A DNA stretch of 8,082 nt from Candidatus Gastranaerophilales bacterium (GCA_028277195.1 JANQGS010000097.1:1-8082), one strand, 5' to 3'; shown: positions 1-5,815, counted from the stretch's first letter. Translations and numbers: made by a program. The notes: generated by a model from the sequence alone, not told the origin.

Positions 1-103
1 TATCTTTTATCTCAACCTTCTGTTCTGCTTTTGTATCGGTCTTTAATTCAGTTTTTACATCTTTTGAGTCTTTTGTATTTTTTATATCTTTTATCTCAAC
101 CTT
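1..103 (-). repeat. 19-bp direct repeat pair, 84 bp apart, inside probable fliK
   Basis: Bases 1-19 and 85-103 are identical. The 84-bp offset equals 28 codons, so both copies are read in the same frame and encode the repeated motif EQKVEIKDI (one copy preceded by KK, the other by KA). The left copy reaches the window edge, so the repeat may continue beyond it. This suggests the Lys/Glu-rich part of the protein grew by duplication. Confidence 0.75.
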
Positions 104-490
104 TTGCTCCTTTTTCACGTCAGTTTTTATTTCTTTAGCTGCAGCGGCAATTTTTTCAGGCGCCATTTTTTCAGACGCTGCCTTTTCCAGCATAATTTTT
201 CCCGTTGTGGCTGACGCGGCTTCCTTTTTTTCAGGCTTAATGCTCTCCCGGGCTTTTTCTGCCGGTTTTTCCCCGGGCTTTTCCTCAGGTTTTCCCCCGG
301 GCTTTTCCTCAAGTTTTCCCTCGGGTTTTTCCTCTTTGACTTCGGCTTTGGCAGTTGTTTTTTCGGTTGCGGTCTCTAAAACCTTTTCAAACCCGTCGGT
401 GTTTTCTTTTTCGGTATATTTATTGTTTTCGCCTTTTTTTTCAGGCTTGTAATCAGTTTTAACCGCTTCTAATAATAGAGTTGTCACCAT
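1..490 (-). CDS. fliK: Probable flagellar hook-length control protein FliK, N-terminal part (3' end outside window)
   Basis: An uninterrupted frame of about 163 codons runs from ATG at 490 off the left edge. It begins 8 nt after the fliJ stop, the usual fliJ-fliK order in flagellar operons, and this position is the main reason for the call. FliK is a secreted molecular ruler that switches flagellar export from hook to filament subunits. The visible part starts MVTTLLLEAVKTD, has a short segment DGFEKVLETA around residues 32-41, and then becomes a low-complexity Lys/Glu/Pro region with 8-residue repeats (EEKPGGKP type) at about residues 53-73 and a repeated EQKVEIKDI motif near the edge. FliK N-terminal regions are known to be disordered and poorly conserved; the diagnostic C-terminal domain is not in view. 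The start is uncertain: AAGG directly abuts ATG 490, so GTG 487 is also possible, with a GGGG run about 11 nt upstream of the ATG. No signal peptide is seen, as expected for a type III export substrate. Confidence 0.68.
   Translation of the reverse strand, partial: MVTTLLLEAVKTDYKPEKKGENNKYTEKENTDGFEKVLETATEKTTAKAEVKEEKPEGKLEEKPGGKPEEKPGEKPAEKARESIKPEKKEAASATTGKIMLEKAASEKMAPEKIAAAAKEIKTDVKKEQKVEIKDIKNTKDSKDVKTELKTDTKAEQKVEIKD
273..334 (-). repeat. 24-bp tandem repeat, about 2.6 copies, inside probable fliK
   Basis: Units at 273-296 and 297-320 differ at one base and a partial third unit occupies 321-334 with further changes. The 24-bp period is in frame and encodes an 8-residue Glu/Lys/Pro/Gly repeat (EEKPGGKP / EEKPEGKL). 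Tandem in-frame repeats like this can expand or contract by slippage without breaking the frame, so the length of the protein may vary between strains. Confidence 0.8.
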
Positions 491-498
491 CCTTGTAG

Positions 499-945
499 TT
501 ACCCCGCTTTTTTATATCTATTAGTCGCTATTTCATCTATATTAAGCAAATCCAGCTTTTCAACATTCTTTTTAAACTTATCGAGGGCTTTTTCCCTTAA
601 TTTTTCCATCATAGTCTTTTGCTTCAGGGCTTCCAGCATTATTTTGTTCTTTTCCCCAAGTTCGTCCTCGATTTTATCTATTAATTTATGCTGTTTTTTA
701 ATATCCTGCTTAAGTTTCAGGATATAGCCCTGGTGGCAAAAAATCAGTGTGTGGTCAATATTTCCCGAGTTAATTATGAGTTCGAGCCCGGCTGTTGTTT
801 GCTCAAAGTCTCTGTACAGGTAGTCGAGTCTTTTATTTTCCCTGTTCAGCCTGTTTTTAACCCTCGCAAACTCAAGCTGGCTGTCTTCAAAAATTTTTTT
901 CCGCGCCTCCAGGACGCTTTGCAATTTAAATTTGAAGCCTTTCAC
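499..945 (-). CDS. fliJ: Flagellar export protein FliJ
   Basis: FliJ is the small cytoplasmic coiled-coil protein that binds the FliI ATPase ring and FlhA in the flagellar type III export apparatus and recycles export chaperones. The 148-residue product has the normal length for the family (close to 147). It shows the family's N-terminal signature FKFKLQSVLEARKK (residues 4-17), a long helical, charged coiled coil through most of its length, and a C-terminal LNIDEIATNRY (about residues 134-144) that fits the conserved FliJ end. The start is GTG at 945, with AGAGG at 953-957 as ribosome binding site. The next gene, a probable fliK, begins 8 nt after the stop, which supports the identification. 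Unusually, the upstream neighbour is not fliI but an unrelated zinc-ribbon/ATPase/TPR gene 121 nt away. Sequence similarity of FliJ is always weak, so the call rests on signature, length and context together. Confidence 0.85.
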   Translation of the reverse strand: MKGFKFKLQSVLEARKKIFEDSQLEFARVKNRLNRENKRLDYLYRDFEQTTAGLELIINSGNIDHTLIFCHQGYILKLKQDIKKQHKLIDKIEDELGEKNKIMLEALKQKTMMEKLREKALDKFKKNVEKLDLLNIDEIATNRYKKAG

Positions 946-1066
946 ACACTAACCTCTATGCCCGAATATTAATTTGAGATTAACCCATGAGAGCGCTTTT
1001 ATTCATCCTCTAAAGAAAGGATTGTGTGAAGTTAACATCTTTAACTATACCGGATACTGAAAACCC
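946..1066 (-). other. Intergenic region upstream of fliJ, no clear promoter or terminator
   Basis: This 121-nt gap holds a TATAGT hexamer (1044-1049, minus strand) but no good -35 partner at normal spacing, no sigma-28 or sigma-54 type elements that I can recognise, and no GC-rich hairpin followed by a T run. fliJ may therefore be read through from the upstream gene or use a weak or unusual promoter. Confidence 0.45.
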
Positions 1067-4000
1067 TTAAGCCCCCTCCGGCAACGCAATGCCTGAAAGG
1101 TGACAGAACGTTTGCAGGTTTGATATTTCTTTTTCCGCACCGGATATTAAAAAGTGATTGTCAAGTTTTTCGGCAATATTTAGCGCTTTTGTGTATAGCC
1201 TGTAAGCCTGGTTTGAGCTCTGTTCTTTATTTACCGCCTTTGTTGCGGCGTTTTCCTGGTAAATTTTTCCAAAACTCAGGTATAACTCCACAAGAAGATG
1301 CGTTAATTTATTTTTTTCCGCCAGCTCAATGCCGTTTTCTATATAAATCTGCGCCCCCTCAAAATCCCCCCTTACTGTTTTGGTTTCAGCAATGAGCCTT
1401 GAGAGCAAAATCTCCGCGATAAAGTTATTTATATTGGGTTTTTTTGAGATATCAAGGGCTTTTTCAGCAATTTCCCCTGCCCTGTCAGGGTTGCCCGTCT
1501 CAAGTTCGGCCCCTGCGGCCAGGTACCAGGCAAAAAGCGCGCCCGTTGCCATTTTTGTCTCGGAGCAATAGTGCGCTACCTCATCATAAATGGCAACAGC
1601 ATTGTTAACATGCTGAAAACGCTGGTAGAAAAAGCCGTTTAAAAGTTTTAACAGGGCAAAAAGGTTATAATCCCTGCATTCTTTTGCAAGCGGGAGCGCA
1701 GAATAACAAATAGTACGGGCTTTCTCAAAATCCCCGCTTAAAATATGAGCTATCGTGCTTATAAAAAGCCACTCAAGCTGCAACTTATCAGAATCCCGGC
1801 TCTTAAAATCTTTCCGGATGATTTTTTCCAGGACATCTTCACCTGAAGCTAAATCTCCCTGGATTGTAAAGAACAATGCCTGGTTTAACAGGGCTTTTAG
1901 CTCGTATTCCGGTTTGTTTTCCTTTTCAGCCCTTGCCGAGAGTTTTTTCAACAAATCCCCCGCCCTTATATTTCCCTGGTATACCAGGGCTTTTGCAAGG
2001 GTAAACTCGCACTGGTATTCAATATCCTTCAGGTCGTCCTTGCTTAAACCCGGGAAGGTCTCGTTTTTAGATATTGCCCCGGTTAAAAACGGGAGTATCT
2101 CGTTTTCCGCCGTCATTACGGTTTCTTCCAGCCGCCCCAGCCCCAGCAGGGCATCGAGCCTGGAAAAATTAAGGAATATTGTTTCAGGAGAGCTTTCCTC
2201 CTCATCCTGCGAGGTTATGGCCAGGGCTTTTTCAGCGCAGTCCAGCACTCCCTGGTAATTCCCCGCCAGCTCACAGCTCCTTGCCAGGTATCCCGTAAGC
2301 TCAACCACTTTTACGTTATTATCAAGCTCTTCCTGTTTTTTAATGCTTTCTTTAAGGTAATCCATAGCCAGTGCGGGATTTGCCTCAAAATTAACCCGGC
2401 CTACCTGCTCTGTGATTGAAATCCTGGCCGCTTCTTTCTCACCGTCCGGTAAACCGGTTTTATCCAAAAGCTCAAGAATCCCGGTCTGGTTATTTGTGTA
2501 AGATAGGGTGTCTCCCAGGTTAAGAGCCTCTTTTGCCGCTTTATCATAATACCGGGGAAGCTCGCGGAGGTCTCCTGAATACTCGGCGAGTTTGGCGAGA
2601 AGGGAACCGCGTACTTCGGGATTGTTTTTCAGGGCAGTCAATACATTTGAGCTGAGCTGTTTTATTTGCTCATCACTAAACGCCCGCTCAAACAGGATTT
2701 TCCACAGGCATAAATGCTTAAACCCGAAGTTATGCCGGTCATACGCCGCAAATATGCCGCTATTAATGACCAGTTGTATTATTTGCCGCATTTCCTTTTC
2801 ATTAATACCCGTTGAGAGTTCAAGGACTTTTGGGGTAAATTTAAGCCCGAGCAGCCCGGCTGTAAGGATTACCTTTGTTGCGTCCGGGGATATTTTTTCC
2901 ACGAGGGCAACCCTTTGCATAAAAAGCTCGTGAAGGTCGGGGTTAATGTCAATACCGGCGTATTGCCGGTTGAATACAAGGCCCTGCTGGCCGGGAGTTA
3001 TTGCTCCCGCCTGGAATAAGTACCAGAGTGCCTGCTCAACGTATACAGGCAGGCCCTTTGACTGGCGGAAAATCCTTGATTTCAGCTCCGGGGGCAAGAT
3101 ATCCTGGTTAGTCATCATACTGAGCAGGACTGTTTCAAGCTCCGGAGTTGCAAGAGGCTTAATAAGCAGGATTAGCATCCTTTGCAGGGAAATTTCCGAG
3201 GGGAAAAGCGTTGCTGTATTTGTTGCGGGGGTGTGGTTTATAATGAGAAAATTTTTATTATCAAGAAAATTCTTTTTCAGCAAATACTTTATGCAGTCAA
3301 ACGAGGCTTTATCAATATATTCAAAGTCCTCAACTATCATAACCAGCCTGCTTTTTTTATTCAGGGAGGAAATAAGCGTTTGGAGCGCTTTTTGTGTGTC
3401 ATCAAGGTTTTTTTGGATTGATGCGTTATTTTCCCTGTATTCATTGAGCACCAGCTTATAAATAACGTTTAATACTGACTGGTCGGTGATATCCAGGGTT
3501 GTTTCCAGGGTTTTCTTAATTGATTTTTTTATTTCGTCATTATCCGGGGGAAAAACCGGAAGCCCCAGGATGTTCGAGAGCAGGTCCTTAAAGAAGGCAT
3601 ACGGGGTGTTCCGGGTGTAAGGCTCGCATATCCCGTTTAGCCAGGTAATCTTCTGTCCGCTCAGGGACTGGGATAAAGTACTGATGACCATAGATTTCCC
3701 GAGCCCCTCAGGGGCGCAAAGACTTACCAGGTATCCTTTATCGTTGTTTTCCAGGAGGTTTGCCAGTATTTTTACGGCTTCTTCCCTTGTCACCTCTTTT
3801 TTTAGTTCAATCCCGCCGTCTTCCTTTTTTTCGGGTATTTTTTCCTGTGGTTTTCCAGGTAATTTTTCAACTTTTTCAACTTTTTCTGCCTTTTTTTCTT
3901 CTTTTTTCTTTTTAAGCAATTCATGCCCGCATTTCCTGCAATTTTTCGTATGCGGGAAATTCGGGGCTTTACATCCCGGGCAGAACCTTATGAGGGTTAA

Positions 4001-4138
4001 ATTGCATTTTTCGCACCCGGGCCGACCGAGCGCATTATGATGCTTGCACCTGGGGCAGGTTGTTTTCAGCTTAAACCCGCAGCTATGACAGTTTATATCT
4101 TCTTTTGAATTTTTCCCCCCGCATTTAGGGCAAATCAT
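1067..4138 (-). CDS. Triple zinc-ribbon, STAND-type ATPase, TPR-repeat protein
   Basis: A 1023-residue cytoplasmic protein with no signal peptide or membrane segment. Residues 3-70 form three zinc ribbons, each CxxC-N10-CxxC, starting at C3, C28 and C53. A Lys/Glu/Pro-rich linker covers about 76-115. The ATPase region follows: Walker A APEGLGKS (142-149), Walker B LVMIVEDFEYID (265-276), GLP (362-364) as the GxP motif of STAND NTPases, and a helical, winged-helix-like region to about 500. The rest, to about 1010, is helical repeats of TPR character. This resembles the AAA_16 plus TPR half of bacterial cyclase- or LuxR-linked STAND proteins, but I see no cyclase, kinase or HTH output domain. 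Such proteins are switches or scaffolds that assemble on ligand binding; its partner is unknown. The first Walker A glycine is replaced by Ala and the usual Arg after the sensor strand is absent (FLIINHTPAT, 297-306). ATG 4138 has AAGGAAG six bases upstream. It precedes fliJ by 121 nt; a flagellar role is only inference. Confidence 0.85.
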   Translation of the reverse strand: MICPKCGGKNSKEDINCHSCGFKLKTTCPRCKHHNALGRPGCEKCNLTLIRFCPGCKAPNFPHTKNCRKCGHELLKKKKEEKKAEKVEKVEKLPGKPQEKIPEKKEDGGIELKKEVTREEAVKILANLLENNDKGYLVSLCAPEGLGKSMVISTLSQSLSGQKITWLNGICEPYTRNTPYAFFKDLLSNILGLPVFPPDNDEIKKSIKKTLETTLDITDQSVLNVIYKLVLNEYRENNASIQKNLDDTQKALQTLISSLNKKSRLVMIVEDFEYIDKASFDCIKYLLKKNFLDNKNFLIINHTPATNTATLFPSEISLQRMLILLIKPLATPELETVLLSMMTNQDILPPELKSRIFRQSKGLPVYVEQALWYLFQAGAITPGQQGLVFNRQYAGIDINPDLHELFMQRVALVEKISPDATKVILTAGLLGLKFTPKVLELSTGINEKEMRQIIQLVINSGIFAAYDRHNFGFKHLCLWKILFERAFSDEQIKQLSSNVLTALKNNPEVRGSLLAKLAEYSGDLRELPRYYDKAAKEALNLGDTLSYTNNQTGILELLDKTGLPDGEKEAARISITEQVGRVNFEANPALAMDYLKESIKKQEELDNNVKVVELTGYLARSCELAGNYQGVLDCAEKALAITSQDEEESSPETIFLNFSRLDALLGLGRLEETVMTAENEILPFLTGAISKNETFPGLSKDDLKDIEYQCEFTLAKALVYQGNIRAGDLLKKLSARAEKENKPEYELKALLNQALFFTIQGDLASGEDVLEKIIRKDFKSRDSDKLQLEWLFISTIAHILSGDFEKARTICYSALPLAKECRDYNLFALLKLLNGFFYQRFQHVNNAVAIYDEVAHYCSETKMATGALFAWYLAAGAELETGNPDRAGEIAEKALDISKKPNINNFIAEILLSRLIAETKTVRGDFEGAQIYIENGIELAEKNKLTHLLVELYLSFGKIYQENAATKAVNKEQSSNQAYRLYTKALNIAEKLDNHFLISGAEKEISNLQTFCHLSGIALPEGA

Positions 4139-4144
4139 TTTCCA

Positions 4145-4151
4145 CTTCCTT
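4145..4151 (-). promoter_or_regulatory. Ribosome binding site of the zinc-ribbon ATPase gene
   Basis: AAGGAAG lies 6 nt before ATG 4138 and fixes that start. A second, stronger anti-SD match (AAAGGTGAG, 4160-4168) sits about 20 nt further upstream, near the predicted transcript 5' end, with no start codon at a suitable distance. Confidence 0.65.
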
Positions 4152-4175
4152 TTGGGCTCTCACCTTTCCTGAATT

Positions 4176-4184
4176 ATTATACCA
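4176..4184 (-). promoter_or_regulatory. Extended -10 promoter for the zinc-ribbon ATPase gene
   Basis: On the minus strand the sequence reads TGGTATAAT, a perfect TGnTATAAT extended -10 element for the housekeeping sigma factor. There is no good -35 hexamer 16-18 nt upstream, which extended -10 promoters tolerate. Predicted initiation near 4169 gives a leader of roughly 30 nt carrying the ribosome binding site before ATG 4138. The element lies in the non-coding gap after the phage-like cassette, so it could separate the two transcription units. Confidence 0.65.
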
Positions 4185-4245
4185 CTTAAAAATGATGTAA
4201 TAGGTGAATTGCTCAAAGGGTAGTCTTAGTAACTGCTGTTCTGTT

Positions 4246-4262
4246 GAATTAAGTGTTAATTC
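4246..4262 (-). repeat. Perfect 7-bp inverted repeat just after the phage-like cassette
   Basis: GAATTAA and TTAATTC arms flank a 3-nt loop, beginning 4 nt after the stop codon of the preceding gene. The stem is AT-rich and no T run follows on the minus strand, so it is a poor intrinsic terminator. It could be a weak 3' hairpin or a small protein-binding palindrome; the function is unknown. Confidence 0.35.
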
Positions 4263-4266
4263 CCCG

Positions 4267-4569
4267 TTAAATCTCCTCGGCGGGAAACCAGTCAGCTTCG
4301 TAATCCTCTATAACCGGGCTAAAAGCATTGAAAAAATATGTCTTATCTTCAAGCGCCACATTTTCAAGTACTTCAGCCGGCAATCGAGGGAAAACCCACT
4401 TCCCGTCAAGTCTTTGTTGCAGTGTGGCCCATTTTTCAGTTTTTTGCTTGTTTGGTGTGAGTTCTCCTGTTTGGGCGTTAGTGCTTGTTATCGGCATAAA
4501 TCCCTTTTCGGCAATAAAAGCCTCTGCTTCAAGGGCTGTTTGTTCATCATTAAAAATATAATATTCCAT
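4267..4569 (-). CDS. Small phage-like hypothetical protein (100 aa)
   Basis: An acidic, soluble 100-residue protein beginning MEYYIFNDEQTALEAEAFIA. Its central part contains NAQTGELTPNKQKTEKWA followed by QQRLDGKWVFPRLP. From memory this pattern resembles short proteins encoded beside phage tail-fibre genes, but I cannot name a family and assign no function. The start is set at ATG 4569 rather than the upstream in-frame GTG 4581, because GAGG at 4576-4579 stands 6 nt before the ATG and would lie inside the coding region if the GTG were used. That ribosome binding site overlaps the TGA of the preceding LamG-like gene, so translation of the two is probably coupled. It is the last gene of the three-gene cassette; a chaperone or tip accessory of the lectin-like protein is one possibility, as pure inference. 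Confidence 0.7.
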   Translation of the reverse strand: MEYYIFNDEQTALEAEAFIAEKGFMPITSTNAQTGELTPNKQKTEKWATLQQRLDGKWVFPRLPAEVLENVALEDKTYFFNAFSPVIEDYEADWFPAEEI

Positions 4570-4575
4570 ATCATT

Positions 4576-4579
4576 CCTC
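4576..4579 (-). promoter_or_regulatory. Ribosome binding site deciding the start of the 100-aa gene
   Basis: GAGG lies 6 nt upstream of ATG 4569 and overlaps the TGA stop (4578-4580) of the upstream gene. It would be internal if GTG 4581 were the start, so it argues for the shorter product and for translational coupling. Confidence 0.6.
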
Positions 4580-5378
4580 ACTTTTTGGGCGGCGTGTTTT
4601 TATAAGGGTGTCCGCCCGGCAAGTTAGGGGCCAGTCCCCATTTATGGGCCAGATAACCCTCAATTTGCAGCCTCTGGTCTGTTGTAAGCGTTCCTGTAAT
4701 TAATATCTCATATATATCCCCAACAAACTGGTTGCCGCCGCCACTGCCTACTCTTACAGCCAGGGAGTCGGTATCGCTTGTATTGCCGTCTGTATGGAAA
4801 CTGGTGCTTGAGGCGTCGAGGCTTCCGTTTATGTATAAATATGCGTCACTGCCGGCATACACAGGATTGCCGTGCTGTATTAATATTCCTGAAGGCTCTG
4901 TACCGTTTGAAACATACTGATAGCTGTCGCTGTCAAGTCTTCTGCCGGCCACCTGCATTCCGGCGTTTGAATCCCCGAGGTCATAGCCCATTGTAAACCT
5001 GGCTGAACCTCCACTAATACCGCTGGATATATGCAAGGGCACGTTTGCAGAACTTGTATCCGTGTAATCAAGCACTAAAAAACAGTTCCCGTCTCCGATA
5101 TTCCTGGCAATGTCCGCTGCAACCGATGTCAAATCAAGGTAATCATCAACAAAGGTTATTTTTCGGTTACCGGAATCATAGGCAGGCTGGGAGCTGGCAG
5201 TGCCCTGTGTTGCATGGCGGTTATTACCGCTTTTATCGTCCCATTGAGTTACATTTGAACCATTAAGGCTTATAGTGCTATCATCAGCCGCGTCAAACCA
5301 GAGCGCTGTTATTAATTCCGCCGGTGTCCACAGCCTTTTGCTGCTAAGCCCTATACCTGTTCCACTACCTATAATCAT
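4578..5378 (-). CDS. LamG/concanavalin A-like lectin-fold protein, phage tail-associated type
   Basis: The 266-residue product has the layout of LamG-like jelly-roll proteins found in phage tails and large surface proteins. Near the N terminus, WTPAELITALWFDAADDSTI (17-36) is followed by NVTQWDDKSGNNRHA (42-56). The middle has the strand motif AYLYINGSLD (179-188). The end has FVGDIYEILITGTLT (218-232) and then IEGYLAHKWGL with GHPYKNTPP (239-264). The fold typically binds carbohydrate or another surface ligand. No Sec signal peptide or membrane segment is visible, which suits a virion-associated protein better than a secreted adhesin. ATG 5378 has GGAG 7 nt upstream, and the gene starts 2 nt after the stop of the spike-base-like gene. 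Within the cassette it is the likely receptor-binding component. Alternatives are a non-phage glycan-binding protein or a domesticated remnant. Confidence 0.8.
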   Translation of the reverse strand: MIIGSGTGIGLSSKRLWTPAELITALWFDAADDSTISLNGSNVTQWDDKSGNNRHATQGTASSQPAYDSGNRKITFVDDYLDLTSVAADIARNIGDGNCFLVLDYTDTSSANVPLHISSGISGGSARFTMGYDLGDSNAGMQVAGRRLDSDSYQYVSNGTEPSGILIQHGNPVYAGSDAYLYINGSLDASSTSFHTDGNTSDTDSLAVRVGSGGGNQFVGDIYEILITGTLTTDQRLQIEGYLAHKWGLAPNLPGGHPYKNTPPKK

Positions 5379-5380
5379 AA

Positions 5381-5671
5381 TTACGCTCCATATATTGCCT
5401 TAACTGTTGCTGTTGAGCCTGTTTTAACCTTTTTAGGGCAAAACGGCAGGATGTTTATAGGGTCTGCTGATACTGTGCCGCAGTCCAGCTCGCTGTCGTC
5501 CGAACCCACAAGTACTAATGTACCGCTGCCTGTAATCACAATCCCGGCAAGGTCAGTCTGTGTAATATCGTTACCTGCTGTTACCGCTGCCCATTTGTAG
5601 GCTTTTAGCTGGTTTTTGTGGACTGAGGTAATTTCATTAATTAATTCTTCAAGTGCCGCGTATTTTAACAT
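5381..5671 (-). CDS. Small phage/GTA spike-base-like protein (96 aa)
   Basis: A soluble 96-residue protein with a helical N terminus (LKYAALEELINEITSVHKNQ) and a beta-rich C-terminal part: GIVITGSGTLVLVGSDDS, then PINILPFCPKKVKTGSTATV and a final IYGA. The closing pattern, hydrophobic-P-F, then K-V-x-x-TGSTA and an aliphatic-tyrosine end, recalls from memory the small spike-base proteins of phages and gene transfer agents (RCAP_Rcc01079 type). I treat this as a suggestion, not an assignment. The start is ATG 5671 and not the in-frame ATG 5707, because AAAGGGGA at 5681-5688 is 9 nt upstream of the former and the 12 extra residues would be encoded across this site. It is the first gene of the cassette, behind an AT-rich promoter region, and ends 2 nt before the LamG-like gene, whose ribosome binding site lies inside this gene's end. 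Confidence 0.7.
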   Translation of the reverse strand: MLKYAALEELINEITSVHKNQLKAYKWAAVTAGNDITQTDLAGIVITGSGTLVLVGSDDSELDCGTVSADPINILPFCPKKVKTGSTATVKAIYGA

Positions 5672-5680
5672 TGCAACTCT

Positions 5681-5688
5681 TCCCCTTT
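5681..5688 (-). promoter_or_regulatory. Ribosome binding site deciding the start of the 96-aa gene
   Basis: AAAGGGGA lies 9 nt upstream of ATG 5671, and the purine run continues to 5677. It is a strong Shine-Dalgarno site and argues against ATG 5707 as the start. Confidence 0.65.
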
Positions 5689-5721
5689 CTTTTGTATTAT
5701 TAATCACACTATGTACTATAT

Positions 5722-5727
5722 ATTATA
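5722..5727 (-). promoter_or_regulatory. Candidate -10 element for the phage-like cassette
   Basis: A perfect TATAAT on the minus strand sits about 50 nt before ATG 5671, in a very AT-rich gap. No convincing -35 is found at 16-18 nt (the region is an A run), and an overlapping TATAGT at 5715-5720 is an alternative -10. The A-rich stretch upstream could act as an UP element. AT-rich sequence makes chance matches likely. Confidence 0.4.
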
Positions 5728-5815
5728 TTAACAAATTGTTTTTATTTTTTCAGTAAATTTTAATTAAGAAATTAGGGGATAATTGCATAAAAACGCAATT
5801 TTTAGTAATAAATCT

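Larger units (their letters stand above)
5672..5815 (-). other. AT-rich intergenic region between glycosyltransferase and phage-like cassette
   Basis: A 144-nt gap with no plausible gene. It holds the candidate promoter and ribosome binding site of the cassette, and a 6-bp inverted repeat with an 8-nt loop (AATTGC at 5781-5786, GCAATT at 5795-5800). On the minus strand this hairpin is not followed by a T run, so it is not a convincing terminator for the glycosyltransferase gene. No direct repeats that would suggest an att site were seen. Confidence 0.6.

Noticed and set aside
127..312. Minus-strand 61-codon frame and the plus-strand frame at 207-452
   Set aside because: Both overlap the continuous probable fliK frame and arise from the Lys/Glu/Pro repeat read in other frames.
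980..1006. Eight-residue leader-like ORF upstream of fliJ
   Set aside because: Its SD-like AGAGG abuts the ATG with no spacing, and the peptide has no attenuator-like codon bias or nearby hairpins.
1044..1049. TATAGT as a promoter for fliJ
   Set aside because: No reasonable -35 at 16-18 nt and no extended -10 TG; single hexamers of this kind occur by chance.
1755..2258. Plus-strand open frame of 167 codons
   Set aside because: It lies entirely inside the zinc-ribbon/ATPase/TPR gene on the other strand, is Ser/Phe-rich as expected for an antisense shadow, and has no recognisable domain.
2946..3461. Plus-strand open frame of 171 codons
   Set aside because: Antisense shadow of the ATPase domain, whose Walker motifs prove the minus-strand reading.
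4570..4581. GTG 4581 as start of the 100-aa gene
   Set aside because: It would overlap the upstream stop and contain the GAGG ribosome binding site that fits ATG 4569.
5672..5707. ATG 5707 as start of the 96-aa gene
   Set aside because: The strong AAAGGGGA site at 5681-5688 serves ATG 5671, and the extra 12 residues are basic and unlike a conserved N terminus.
5781..5800. Inverted repeat as intrinsic terminator of the glycosyltransferase gene
   Set aside because: Only 6 bp, low GC, an 8-nt loop, and no T run on the minus strand.
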